In this document: piece after piece, positions 41,602 to 50,045 of the stretch
Layout of the letters: every line of letters begins with the position of its first letter
Numbering within the stretch: the first letter of the stretch is position 1
Assembly (NCBI GenBank): GCA_903895695.1
Contig: CAITUY010000165.1
Span: 28,927-92,926, forward strand
Direction: 5' to 3'
DNA: 64,000 nt
From: an uncultured bacterium
GTDB taxonomy: Bacteria > Verrucomicrobiota > Kiritimatiellia > CAIKKV01 > CAITUY01
The notes under the pieces: model-generated
What the model was told of the DNA's origin: nothing
The model's input: the letters and a program-made list of their open reading frames with translations, nothing else
Database searches by the model: none
Translations under genes and position numbers: made by a program

Positions 41602-42069
41602 ATGAAAGTTGAAGCCCTGATCGCTGTGCTCGCCCTCCCGGCGCTAACGGCCACGACCCTATCGGCAGACCCGAGCTACACGCTCGTCGGCTCGGCCCTC
41701 GGGGCTGTCGCGGGAGCGGTTGTCGCGAACAATGTCGGCGGCGTGTCAAAATTCGTCGCCATCCCGGCGGGCGCCCTGCTCGGGGGCGTGATCGGCAACC
41801 AGTACAACCAACGCGCCAAGTACAACTACTACGCAGACGCGGGACACCAACCCGGCGTTGGGGTCGTCGAGCGGACGGCGGGGCAGGCTGCTACGGTCGC
41901 CGACCCGCACCCTGGGGTGGACCTGATCAAGGTGTCGATCCTCAACTCTAATGGCATCCGCACCGAAGTCCCGATCCTCCGCACGGCCGGCAAATTCGTC
42001 GGCCCGCAGGGCGAGACCTACGCAACCCTGCCTACGGCCGCTGACCTGGCGCGTCGCTACGGGATGTAG
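41602..42069 (+). CDS. Small exported glycine-zipper protein
   Basis: A 155-residue protein with a signal peptide (LIAVLALPALTATTLSA) and a glycine-zipper membrane segment (LVGSALGAVAGAVVANNVGG followed by AGALLGGVIGNQ), as in the 17-kDa surface antigen/YMGG-type envelope proteins. The C-terminal part (LIKVSILNSNGIRTEVPI, VGPQGETYATLPTAADLA) looks like a small beta domain. It is probably in the outer membrane or periplasm. CGGAAGGGAGCGCCC precedes the ATG. There is no clear link to neighbours apart from direction and export. Confidence 0.68.
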   Translation: MKVEALIAVLALPALTATTLSADPSYTLVGSALGAVAGAVVANNVGGVSKFVAIPAGALLGGVIGNQYNQRAKYNYYADAGHQPGVGVVERTAGQAATVADPHPGVDLIKVSILNSNGIRTEVPILRTAGKFVGPQGETYATLPTAADLARRYGM

Positions 42070-42198
42070 CCGGTCCAGCCCGAGCCCTGCCGCGCCGGAC
42101 TTTGACATTTACGACCGCTTCCCAATTTGCTACCAAGATAGGGTCTATTTGAGTCACGCCGCTGAAAGCACGCTCAGGAAAAACCAAACGCCACCACT

Positions 42199-42984
42199 AT
42201 GAAGAGCATCTATCTGATGGCCGTACTCGCCGCCGCCGCGCTCGGCCTCCAAACGGCATTCGCGGCGACACCCCCGGGCCCGAAAGTCTTGCCGTCTGAC
42301 GCGTTCACCCGCGGCGCCGCCTTGCTGGAGGCGTTCAAGAACCGCGAGGCCATCCCCTTTCTGGAACAGGCGTACGCCGCGGGCCTGACGAACGCGGCCG
42401 TACTGACCCGATTGACCGAGGCTTACGCCAACGCGGGCGAGGACCTCGACAACAAGGAGTCCGAGGCCTACTACGTTAAGGCCGTGGAATACGCCGAGAA
42501 GCTCAAGGCCGTGGCGCCCAATAAGGCTGAAACGTATTTCGAACTATGCGTCGCCTATGGGGATCTCGCGCTGTTCAAAGGCGGCAAGGAGAAGGTAACC
42601 CTCTCGCGCAACCTTGAGGCCATGGCGCGCAAAGGGATCGAACTCGACCCCTCTTACTCGCAGTCCTACTGCGTGCTCGGTGTCTACTACCGCGAAGTCG
42701 CCTCACTGAATCCTGTGCTGCGCGCCTTCGCCAAGTATCTACTGGGAGGCCTTCCGGATGGCACGCTGGCGGACTCTGAACGCATGTTTCTGAAGTCCAT
42801 CGAACTCGACCCCGGCAACGTCTACGGGCATTACCAACTCGCGGTCACGTACGAGAAGATGGACCAGCCCGCGAAAGCGGCGGCCATGTACCGCAAGGTA
42901 CTGGCGCTGCCGATCGTCGACCATCAGGACTCCAAATGGCGCGGCGTCGCGACGGAACGCCTCAAGGCGCTCAAGATCCCCTGA
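42199..42984 (+). CDS. Exported TPR-like repeat protein
   Basis: A 261-residue protein with a signal peptide (MAVLAAAALGLQTAFA) and helical repeats of tetratricopeptide type: REAIPFLEQAYAAGLTNAAV, AEKLKAVAPNKAETYFELCV, and a clear C-terminal TPR (DPGNVYGHYQLAVTYEKMDQ). It is probably a periplasmic scaffold; similar helical proteins are found with TRAP transporters and lipid-related systems. There is no visible ribosome-binding site before the ATG. It ends 19 bases before the adenylation-like gene and may be the first gene of the biosynthetic operon. Confidence 0.7.
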   Translation: MKSIYLMAVLAAAALGLQTAFAATPPGPKVLPSDAFTRGAALLEAFKNREAIPFLEQAYAAGLTNAAVLTRLTEAYANAGEDLDNKESEAYYVKAVEYAEKLKAVAPNKAETYFELCVAYGDLALFKGGKEKVTLSRNLEAMARKGIELDPSYSQSYCVLGVYYREVASLNPVLRAFAKYLLGGLPDGTLADSERMFLKSIELDPGNVYGHYQLAVTYEKMDQPAKAAAMYRKVLALPIVDHQDSKWRGVATERLKALKIP

Positions 42985-43003
42985 CGATCCCGCCCGCCCC
43001 GCC

Positions 43004-44011
43004 ATGGTCACCCGCGAAACCAGACTGCGCATCCTCCGGCTGCACGCCGATCCGGCCGGCGGCGCCCCGTATTGGATCGAGACCTTCCAACGGCTCGGGC
43101 TGACACCCGAACAGGTTGCCGATACCCCTCCGGCCGCCGGCTTCATGGACGCCAAGGCGCTGCGGCTCCGACCGATCGAGGACTTCATCCCGCGCCGCCT
43201 CCTGGATCGCGGAGTCCGGTTGATCACCAGCGAGACATCCGGCATGACCGGAAAACCGATCGTCACAGTCTTCACGGAAGCCGAATTCAAGGCGGGCTTT
43301 GTGGATGGGTTCGTGGCGCGCGCCGCACAGGTTTGTTTTCCGCTTCGCGCAAACTGGCTCTGGGCCGGCCCGTCGGGCCCGCACGCCATCGGCAAGGCCA
43401 TCCGCGAGATTCTCCATTCCGTCGGCGGCCTCGACCCCTTCAGCGTCGACTTCGATCCCCGCTGGTTCCGCAAGCTCCCGGAAGAATCGATGGCGCGAGA
43501 GCGCTACCTGGCTCACGTGCTGGCGCAGATCATGGACGTGTTGGACACCCAGCGCGTCGACGTGTTGTTCTCCACGCCGCCGGTCATCCGGTTGCTGGCG
43601 GAGCGCTTGCCCCCGGGGCGGCGGGACGCGATCCGCGGCGTTCACTACGGCGGCATGTCAATCGGTCCCGACGAATATGCCGGCCTGAAGGCCGCCTTCC
43701 CGAAGGCCGTCCATCTTCACGGCTACGGAAACAGCATGTTCGGCATGTTCACAGAGAGTGAGTCCGGCCTTGGCGGCATCGAGTACGCCACGTCGGCATC
43801 CGACCGCGTCCAGCTCGATCTGCTGGCCGGTGATGAGGATGCGCTCCGGCCCTGCGCGATCGGCGAATTGGGCCGGGTCATGCTCTCGCGCTTCGACGAG
43901 AGCATGATGATTTTGAACCACCTGGAACGCGATCTGGCGACCCGCACGCCGGACGGCATCCGCGATCCCCACCCTCCCCACCCCGACGTAAACCGGAAGA
44001 CGATCTACTGA
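43004..44011 (+). CDS. PaaK/LuxE-like adenylate-forming protein
   Basis: A 335-residue protein with an adenylation-type phosphate loop SETSGMTGKPIVTVFTEAEF near residues 76-95 (compare TSGTTG-x-P) and a later HGYGNSMFGMF segment placed like the Y-G-x-T-E motif of acyl-adenylate synthetases. An FDESMMILNHLERDLATRTP segment corresponds to the D-L/R region that ends the large domain. It lacks a full C-terminal lid domain, as do LuxE-type acyl-protein synthetases and some PaaK relatives. The predicted job is to activate a carboxylic acid as an adenylate or thioester. The downstream U32 gene begins 2 bases after its stop, so the operon is tight. The acid substrate is unknown. Confidence 0.6.
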   Translation: MVTRETRLRILRLHADPAGGAPYWIETFQRLGLTPEQVADTPPAAGFMDAKALRLRPIEDFIPRRLLDRGVRLITSETSGMTGKPIVTVFTEAEFKAGFVDGFVARAAQVCFPLRANWLWAGPSGPHAIGKAIREILHSVGGLDPFSVDFDPRWFRKLPEESMARERYLAHVLAQIMDVLDTQRVDVLFSTPPVIRLLAERLPPGRRDAIRGVHYGGMSIGPDEYAGLKAAFPKAVHLHGYGNSMFGMFTESESGLGGIEYATSASDRVQLDLLAGDEDALRPCAIGELGRVMLSRFDESMMILNHLERDLATRTPDGIRDPHPPHPDVNRKTIY

Positions 44012-44013
44012 CC

Positions 44014-46029
44014 ATGAATCCCCTGCCCCGCTGTCCCAAGCCCGAACTGCTGGCGCCCGCCGGCAAGGAGGAAGTCTACTACGCCGTCGTCGAGGCCGGG
44101 GCGGACGCCGTGTATCTGGCCGGCAAACAATTCAACATGCGGCGTCACCGCAAAGATTTCAACTTCAGCCCCGAGGAACTGCGGCGCGTGTGCGACAATG
44201 CCCACGCCCAAAGTCGTCGAATCTACGTCACCGTCAACAGCTTGGTCGGGCACCGGGAACTCGCGGACCTGAAGGCGTACCTGTTCGAGTTGGCCGACCT
44301 CGGCTGCGACGCGCTCATTGTCCAGGATTTCGCCGTCGTGCAACTCTGCCGGGAGCACCGGTTGCCGCTCGCCCTGCATGCCAGCACCATGATGAACGTG
44401 GGCTGCGTCGCGGCGGCCTGCTTCCTGAGGGACGAGGGATTCACGCGGGTGGTCACGTCACGCGACATCACCGTCGACGACGCGCGGCGAATCCGCGATG
44501 GCGCTGGGCTCGAGGTGGAGTATTTCGTGCACGGCGATCTGTGTTCGGTTCAATCGGGCCAGTGCCTCACGAGCGGCCTCCTGTTCGGCAAGAGCAGCAA
44601 TCGCGGCCAGTGCCTCAAGCCCTGCCGCTGGGCATACGAACTGGAGTCAGCCGCCACCGGCCAGTCGCTGGGGGCCGGGCGCCTGCTGGCCGCCAAGGAT
44701 CTGTGCCTGCTGCAGCATCTCCCCGAACTCGTCCGGGCTGGTATCGATTCGCTCAAAATCGAGGGCCGCATGAAGCCGGCCGATGTGCTGGCGCGGATCG
44801 TGCGCACGTATCGGGCCGCCCTCGACCGCGTCTGCGGCAATCCCCTGGAGGCAACCAAGCGATCTGCGGACGTCGCCAGTCTCCACCCCAACCGCATCCG
44901 GGACTTCTCGACGGGGTATGCCTTCCGCCAGCCGGGACCCGACTTCTTCGACGCCTCCGGCGAACGCGAAATCGTCATCCTCTCGACCGCCGGCGCGCTG
45001 CCGGCGTTCACGGAGGCGGGCTTCCCGCGACCGTGCGCGACAGGCGACACCGGCAGCCCGGCCCGGCCCTGTGTCACCCCGGAGATCACCTGCGTGGCCG
45101 GGACCGACGCCGTGGCCCGGGCCGCGATCGAGGCCGGCGCCCGCAACATCGTCCTTTCCTGGGAGGGTGACCTGCGCAGCGAGTCGGCGTGGTCCCTCGA
45201 CGAACTTCGCGCCCTGATTCAAGTCGGCAGGACCAAGGGGGTCCGCATCGTGCTCGCGTCGCCGCGCATCGTCACGGAACGCGAGCAACTCGAGTGGCGG
45301 ACCGCGCTGGCTCTCCTTCCCGGTGTGCCGGCCGTGTGCATCAGCCATTTTGCGCTGCTTGAGGCCCCAGTTCCCCGGCCCGCAGAGCTCTGGGCCGATG
45401 GCGGCCTCAATGCACTGAATCCGTCCGCCGCGGCCTTTCTCACGCGCCGCGGCGTGGCCAGGCTGATGCCCGGCCTCGAAGCCGGCCTTGACGACGTGCT
45501 GGCTCTGGCCGGCGCGCCCGGTGTCGCACCCCTGGAACTGCTGGTTCACGGGCCTTTGACGGGCATGATCGTCGAGCACTGCCTGCCGGCCATGGCGACC
45601 CAGCGGTCGTGCTCGAAGGACTTCTGCCAGATGCCCTGTGCCGGCGACACCTACCGCCTGGTGGATGCCCGCGGCAACGCCCGGAAACTGCGCTGCGACC
45701 GTTACTGCCGGAATCACATCTTCCTGGAACGCGACCTCGGGCTCCTGCCGGCCCTCGACGCCTTCCGTGTGCCCGGCATCGCCGGTTGGAGGGTCGACGC
45801 CCGGCTCGAAACGCCCGAACGGTCCGCCACCCTGGTCGATCTCTACCGGCGCGCCGCGCGCCCCGAGCCCATCGGCCGCCCTCTGTTGGACGAATTTTTC
45901 CGGCTATGCCCGGCCGACACCCTCACGTGGGGCGCCTATCCCTGCGGCGTCATGGACGATCAGGCCGTGTCCCTCGCGCAGATCAAACAAGCGGAGCACC
46001 ATGAATCCCAGCGCCCAGCGGCTCATTGA
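44014..46029 (+). CDS. Double-module U32 family protein (RlhA/UbiU-like iron-sulfur protein)
   Basis: A 671-residue protein of the peptidase U32 group. Residues 1-300 are a U32 barrel (PELLAPAGKEEVYYAVVEAG; SLKIEGRMKPADV) with cysteines C177, C184, C200 and C204 in HGDLCSVQSGQC and NRGQCLKPC, plus C231 in AAKDLC. A second module (about 365-645) repeats the fold and carries C533, C538, C542, C561 and C565 (SCSKDFCQMPC, LRCDRYC). Characterised U32 members are not proteases but 4Fe-4S proteins that hydroxylate RNA (RlhA, TrhP) or quinone precursors without oxygen (UbiU with UbiV). The SCP2-domain gene at 48380 in the same operon recalls UbiT and favours a small-molecule role; this is inference. 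GGAAG lies before the ATG. The 3' end overlaps the aminotransferase gene by 29 bases. Confidence 0.82.
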   Translation: MNPLPRCPKPELLAPAGKEEVYYAVVEAGADAVYLAGKQFNMRRHRKDFNFSPEELRRVCDNAHAQSRRIYVTVNSLVGHRELADLKAYLFELADLGCDALIVQDFAVVQLCREHRLPLALHASTMMNVGCVAAACFLRDEGFTRVVTSRDITVDDARRIRDGAGLEVEYFVHGDLCSVQSGQCLTSGLLFGKSSNRGQCLKPCRWAYELESAATGQSLGAGRLLAAKDLCLLQHLPELVRAGIDSLKIEGRMKPADVLARIVRTYRAALDRVCGNPLEATKRSADVASLHPNRIRDFSTGYAFRQPGPDFFDASGEREIVILSTAGALPAFTEAGFPRPCATGDTGSPARPCVTPEITCVAGTDAVARAAIEAGARNIVLSWEGDLRSESAWSLDELRALIQVGRTKGVRIVLASPRIVTEREQLEWRTALALLPGVPAVCISHFALLEAPVPRPAELWADGGLNALNPSAAAFLTRRGVARLMPGLEAGLDDVLALAGAPGVAPLELLVHGPLTGMIVEHCLPAMATQRSCSKDFCQMPCAGDTYRLVDARGNARKLRCDRYCRNHIFLERDLGLLPALDAFRVPGIAGWRVDARLETPERSATLVDLYRRAARPEPIGRPLLDEFFRLCPADTLTWGAYPCGVMDDQAVSLAQIKQAEHHESQRPAAH

Positions 46030-47311
46030 CGGCAAGCGGGAACACCTCCTCCCGTGCCTCTACCATTTCTATGCCGATCCGCCCGTGCTGGTCCGTGGCG
46101 AAATGCAGTATCTCTTTGATGACCGGGGTCGACGCTACGCGGACTTCTACGCCGGCGTGACCGTGATGAACGCCGGCCACGGCAACCCTGCCATCACAGG
46201 CCCGGCCCTGGAGCAGGCCCGGCAGTTGCAGCACACGACGTCGATCTACCTGACCGCGCCCATGATCGAACTCGGCCGTGCCCTGGCCGCCGCGCTGGGC
46301 CATGGCCTCACGCGCTCGTTCTTCGTCAACAGCGGCACCGAGGCCAATGAAGGCGCGCTGCTGCTGGCCCGGCTGCATACGAAGCGACGCGGATTCCTGG
46401 CCCTGCGCGGCGGTCTGCACGGCCGGTCTCACCTGACCATGAGCGTCACGGGCATCGACCTGTGGCGCACCGACCCGTTCCCCAGCCCCGATGTCCGCCT
46501 GGCCCCCCGGCCCCATTGCGCCGCGTGCGAGCTGGGGCGGACCTTCGGTTCGTGCGGGTTCGCCTGCCTGGAGGTCGTCGAGCGCCTGTTGGCCGAAAAC
46601 GGCGACGTGGCGGCTTTCATCGCCGAACCCATCCAAGGCAACGGCGGCATCATCGTTCCGCCGCCCGGGTACCTGCAGGGACTCAGGGCCCTGTTGGACC
46701 GGCGCGGCGTCCTGCTGATCCTGGACGAGATCCAGACCGGCTTCGGCCGGACCGGGGCCCCATTCCGGTTCCACGCGCTGGGCGTCGTGCCGGATATCGT
46801 CTGCCTGGCCAAGGCGCTCGGCAACGGTTTCCCCATCGGCGCGTTCTGCACGAACGAACGCGTGGCCGCCAGCCACACCCGGCCCGGCGCATCCACCACG
46901 GGCGGAAACCCCGTATCCGCGACGGCGGCCTTGCAGGTCCTCGACTACCACCGGACCCGCCGGCTCGCGGAACGGGCCGGCACGCTTGGGCACCGACTGC
47001 GCCAGCGCCTCGCCGCCCTCGCGGAACGGTTCCCCGCCGACTGCCACGAACTCCGCGGGGACGGCCTCATGCTCGGCCTGGAACTGCGGCGCGACGGCCT
47101 TGCGCTGGCGCGCGAAACCGACCGGGTCCTGGAAGCCATGAAGGACTCCGGTTTCCTGATCGGAAAGACCGGCCTGGACCGCAATGTTCTCTCCTTCATG
47201 CCGCCGCTCGTCACCGGGGAGGCCGACATCGACGCCTGTACCGACGCGCTCGACCGTTGCCTCGCAAGCTGCCTGGGATCGGCTGCACCCAGGACCGGCG
47301 CCAGCGCATGA
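46001..47311 (+). CDS. Class III PLP-dependent aminotransferase
   Basis: A 436-residue enzyme of the acetylornithine/GABA aminotransferase group. Visible motifs are NSGTEANEGALLLAR (phosphate-binding), ILDEIQTGFGRTGAPF (Asp that holds the pyridine nitrogen) and CLAKALGNGFPIGAF (PLP-binding Lys). A short insert HCAACELGRTFGSCG with three cysteines lies near residue 170, where several omega-aminotransferases have a similar metal or structural loop. It would transfer an amino group to an aldehyde or ketone; the thioester-reductase-like protein encoded next could supply an aldehyde. The ATG at 46001 lies inside the end of the U32 gene, after GCGGAGCACC. Confidence 0.88.
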   Translation: MNPSAQRLIDGKREHLLPCLYHFYADPPVLVRGEMQYLFDDRGRRYADFYAGVTVMNAGHGNPAITGPALEQARQLQHTTSIYLTAPMIELGRALAAALGHGLTRSFFVNSGTEANEGALLLARLHTKRRGFLALRGGLHGRSHLTMSVTGIDLWRTDPFPSPDVRLAPRPHCAACELGRTFGSCGFACLEVVERLLAENGDVAAFIAEPIQGNGGIIVPPPGYLQGLRALLDRRGVLLILDEIQTGFGRTGAPFRFHALGVVPDIVCLAKALGNGFPIGAFCTNERVAASHTRPGASTTGGNPVSATAALQVLDYHRTRRLAERAGTLGHRLRQRLAALAERFPADCHELRGDGLMLGLELRRDGLALARETDRVLEAMKDSGFLIGKTGLDRNVLSFMPPLVTGEADIDACTDALDRCLASCLGSAAPRTGASA

Positions 47312-48396
47312 AACGCAGGATCTTCATCACCGGGGCGACAGGCCTGATCGGCGGGCATCTGACGGCGGCTCTGATCGACGATCCCGAAATGGACCTTCAC
47401 ATCCTGGTCCGGGCCGCTTCCGATGCCGCAGCCGCCGAACGAATCCGCCGGGTCCTGGCGTTCGTGGGGCGGGAGGACGGACTGGGCCGATTGACGATCC
47501 ATCGCGGCGACCTGACACAGCCCGATCTCGGGCTCGGTCGCGACGCCGCGGCCCGCTTGGGCGCCGCCGTCACTGACATCGTTCATGCCGCTGCCGACAT
47601 TGCGTTCGACGACCGCCGGCAGTCGGGTCGCTCGGCCCTGACCAACGTCACCGGTACGCGCCGCGTTCTACAGCTCTGCTCGCCGGCGACCCGCTTCTTC
47701 CACCTCAGCACTGCCTACGTTGCGGGTCTGCATCCCCACCTCTTCGCCGAAGCGGACCTTGATGTCGGCCAGGTGTTCCGCAACGACTACGAGCGCAGCA
47801 AGTTCGAGGCGGAGCAACTCATCCGGGCCGCCTTTGCCGATCGGCCGAAACAACTCACCGTGCTCCGGCCTTCCATCGTGCTGGGCAGCAGCGATACGGC
47901 CCGCACCTTTCAGTACTCGTCGCTGTACGCGATGTTGGGGCTGCTCCGGCACACGGCTCAGGACGCGCCTGGCGCCCGGCTCGCGTTCGATTACGACCCG
48001 GACGCGACGCAGAACTACGTGCCCGTGGACTGGCTCGTCCGCTGGCTCGCGCATATCGTCCGGAACCCCGACTGCCTGGGCCGCACCTATCATCTGGTCT
48101 CCGAGCGGCCGATCACGAACCGCGAGATGGGCCGCCTGCTCGGCGAACTGCTCGGGGTGTCGTTCGAACCGCGGCCTGTCCCGCCCGCCCGCCTCGATCC
48201 CGTCTCGCGCCGGTTCGTCCGGCAGGCGGCGCCCTACCTGCCGTATCTGGCCTCGCACCCGCGTTTCGACTGCGCCGCCCGCCGCAGGCTTCCGGCCGGC
48301 GACGTGGATTTCCGGCCCGATGCCCGATTCCTGAACGCCATGCTCGTCCACTGCCTGAAAACAAACTGGGGCCGCAATCTTGATCTCGCCCGCTGA
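47308..48396 (+). CDS. Extended SDR of the thioester-reductase/fatty acyl reductase type
   Basis: A 362-residue NAD(P)-dependent reductase: cofactor loop FITGATGLIGGHL, a GDLTQPDLGL segment, VHAAADIAFDD, catalytic Ser in FFHLSTAYVAG, and Tyr/Lys in DYERSKFEAEQ, then VLRPSIVLG. This order matches the terminal reductase domains of nonribosomal synthetases and fatty acyl-CoA reductases, which reduce a thioester to an aldehyde or alcohol. No carrier protein is encoded nearby, so the substrate may be a CoA ester made by the adenylation protein. The ATG overlaps the stop of the aminotransferase gene (ATGA), and its own end overlaps the SCP2 gene by 17 bases. Confidence 0.8.
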   Translation: MKRRIFITGATGLIGGHLTAALIDDPEMDLHILVRAASDAAAAERIRRVLAFVGREDGLGRLTIHRGDLTQPDLGLGRDAAARLGAAVTDIVHAAADIAFDDRRQSGRSALTNVTGTRRVLQLCSPATRFFHLSTAYVAGLHPHLFAEADLDVGQVFRNDYERSKFEAEQLIRAAFADRPKQLTVLRPSIVLGSSDTARTFQYSSLYAMLGLLRHTAQDAPGARLAFDYDPDATQNYVPVDWLVRWLAHIVRNPDCLGRTYHLVSERPITNREMGRLLGELLGVSFEPRPVPPARLDPVSRRFVRQAAPYLPYLASHPRFDCAARRRLPAGDVDFRPDARFLNAMLVHCLKTNWGRNLDLAR

Positions 48397-48754
48397 CTAT
48401 TTTACCGGATTCCTGGCGCACCGCCTGCACCGGCCGTTGTTGACCGGGTACGACGGGTTGTCCACGGCCTTCACCGTGCATTTTCGCGACTGCCCCGACT
48501 GCTGGCTCGTCCGCGTTGAGCGCGGGTGCGTGGTCGAAGTGCGACCCGGCGCCGATCCCGCCGCGGCACCGATCCAGTTCGAGGTCGATGTGCCCGTGTT
48601 CGCGGAGATGGCCGCAGGCCGCCTGTCGCCGCAGAAGGCCTTCTTCGAACGCCGGACCGACATCCGGGGGGATCTGTTCAACGGCATGAAAATGGCGCGC
48701 GTGCTGGGCCTGTTCTTCGCTGCCAACCCCTATTGCCCGGAGAAGGCAACTTGA
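48380..48754 (+). CDS. SCP2 sterol-carrier-like protein (UbiT-like)
   Basis: A 124-residue SCP2-fold protein, apparently from a TTG start at 48380. The pattern STAFTVHFRDCPDCWLVRVE, then FEVDVPVFAEMAAGRLSPQK and FERRTDIRGDLFNGMKMARV, follows SCP2 domains with their buried lipid cavity. In ubiquinone synthesis the SCP2 protein UbiT binds the prenylated intermediates for the U32 hydroxylase UbiU-UbiV. Here it may hold a hydrophobic intermediate for the neighbouring enzymes. It overlaps the reductase gene by 17 bases and shares TTGA with the next gene. The start is uncertain because no better codon is available. Confidence 0.7.
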   Translation: MISPADYFTGFLAHRLHRPLLTGYDGLSTAFTVHFRDCPDCWLVRVERGCVVEVRPGADPAAAPIQFEVDVPVFAEMAAGRLSPQKAFFERRTDIRGDLFNGMKMARVLGLFFAANPYCPEKAT

Positions 48755-49434
48755 CCACCGAACTCCACGACGAACTCCTCCGCATTCCGCTCGACGCCAC
48801 GGAATCGGCCGTGGCCCGGGTGACGTGCCGCGAGGGTGCCCGGCCGGAACGCCTGCTCGTTCTGTTCCCGCCCCACCCCAGCCTGGGCGGCGATGCCGAG
48901 AACAACGTCATCCGCGCCGTGGCCCGGGCCGGCATCGAAACCGGCCGCCTCGTGCTGCGGCTCCGCTACCGCCGCACTGAGCCCGATGCCGCGGGCGACG
49001 GGCATTCGCTGGCCTTCTGGGACGACTTGGACGCCCGCCGGGACTACGACCTCATTGTGGCCGACAGCCTCCTCACGATTGATACCATCCGTCAGGCTTT
49101 CCGGTCCGCAGGGCCGATCGAAATTGCCGCCTATTCCTTTGGCGTGTATGTTGCCCTCCGCGTGCTGAGCCGGCTGGGACCGGCGCGCCTGGTGGGCATC
49201 TCGCCGCCGCTGCTGGAGCACGACTTTCCGGGTGCCCTGCCGGCAACCGGGACCGGCGGCGGCGTGACCTTCATCGGCACGACCGGGGATCCGTTCTGTC
49301 CGCCGGACGCGTTACGGCAACTCGCCGGGGCTGCCGGGGGGCGATGGCACTATATCGAGGCGGCGGACCATTTCTACCGCGGCGAGGAAAACCGGTTGGC
49401 GCTGGCGGTTCTTGACGCCCTTGAAATCGGATAG
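48751..49434 (+). CDS. Alpha/beta hydrolase
   Basis: A 227-residue hydrolase, probably from TTG at 48751 after GGAGAAGGCAAC; the codon overlaps the previous stop. The nucleophile is in AAYSFGVYVALR, the Asp in GTTGDPFCPPDA and the His in EAADHFYRGEE, a complete catalytic triad. FPPHPSLGGDAENNVIRAVA is the oxyanion-side strand and loop of COG2945-like hydrolases, which act on small esters or thioesters. Within the operon it may release the product from a thioester or trim an ester precursor. Its start was hidden because it begins with TTG. Confidence 0.78.
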   Translation: MTTELHDELLRIPLDATESAVARVTCREGARPERLLVLFPPHPSLGGDAENNVIRAVARAGIETGRLVLRLRYRRTEPDAAGDGHSLAFWDDLDARRDYDLIVADSLLTIDTIRQAFRSAGPIEIAAYSFGVYVALRVLSRLGPARLVGISPPLLEHDFPGALPATGTGGGVTFIGTTGDPFCPPDALRQLAGAAGGRWHYIEAADHFYRGEENRLALAVLDALEIG

Positions 49435-49462
49435 AGTGTAACGACAGTACAACGAGGACTGT

Positions 49463-50044
49463 ATGGCAAAACGAATTCTGGCGATCTACGGGCATCCCCT
49501 CCGGGACAGTTTCAACTCGGCATTAGGGGCAGCCTACGTCGACGGCGCGAAGGGCGCCGGCGCTGATGTCCGCACGGTATCCGTCCACGACCTCACGTTC
49601 GATCCCGTGCTGCACCAGGCCTACCGGGCGATCCAGCCGCTCGAGCCGGATCTTCTCCAGTTCCAGGCCGATGTCATGTGGGCGGAGCATCTCGTCTTCG
49701 TGTTCCCCGTCTGGTGGGGCATGCCGCCGGCAAAGTTCAAGGGCGTGATCGATCGCACGTTTCATCCCTCCTGGGCATTCAAATTCCGCGGCACCGACGT
49801 ATTCCCCAAACGCCTGCTCAGCGGCCGTTCGGCCCGGTTGATCGCGACGATGGATTCGCCGCCCTGGTATTTCCGCTTCTTCATGGGCAACCCCGCCATT
49901 CGCATGATGAAGCATTCCGTTTTGGATTTCTGCGGCGTCTCGCCGGTGAGGTCCACGTCCATCGGCTCGGTGCGTTTTTCCACGCCGGAGAAACGGCTGA
50001 AGTGGTTGCAGAATATCCGGCAACTCGGCGCGAGATCGGCCTGA
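49463..50044 (+). CDS. Flavodoxin-fold NAD(P)H-dependent oxidoreductase
   Basis: A 193-residue protein of the NAD(P)H dehydrogenase (quinone)/modulator of drug activity family: ILAIYGHPLRDSFNSALG (FMN phosphate loop), a central FVFPVWWGMPPAKFKGVIDR segment that stacks on the flavin, and LIATMDSPPWYF. These enzymes make two-electron reductions of quinones and similar acceptors with FMN or FAD. It could supply electrons to the U32 protein or reduce a pathway intermediate. AACGAGGACTGT precedes the ATG, 28 bases after the hydrolase gene; the substrate-binding protein gene starts 1 base after its stop. Cytoplasmic. Confidence 0.85.
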   Translation: MAKRILAIYGHPLRDSFNSALGAAYVDGAKGAGADVRTVSVHDLTFDPVLHQAYRAIQPLEPDLLQFQADVMWAEHLVFVFPVWWGMPPAKFKGVIDRTFHPSWAFKFRGTDVFPKRLLSGRSARLIATMDSPPWYFRFFMGNPAIRMMKHSVLDFCGVSPVRSTSIGSVRFSTPEKRLKWLQNIRQLGARSA

Positions 50045-50045
50045 C

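Noticed and set aside
44014..46029. A secreted collagenase-type protease
   Set aside because: U32 members studied in detail are iron-sulfur hydroxylation proteins; there is no signal peptide or protease motif, and the cysteine clusters are intact.
46462..48396. A 644-codon frame that would join an N-terminal extension to the SDR protein
   Set aside because: Its first 280 codons overlap the aminotransferase in another frame and are low-complexity; the SDR starts cleanly at 47308 with ATGA coupling.
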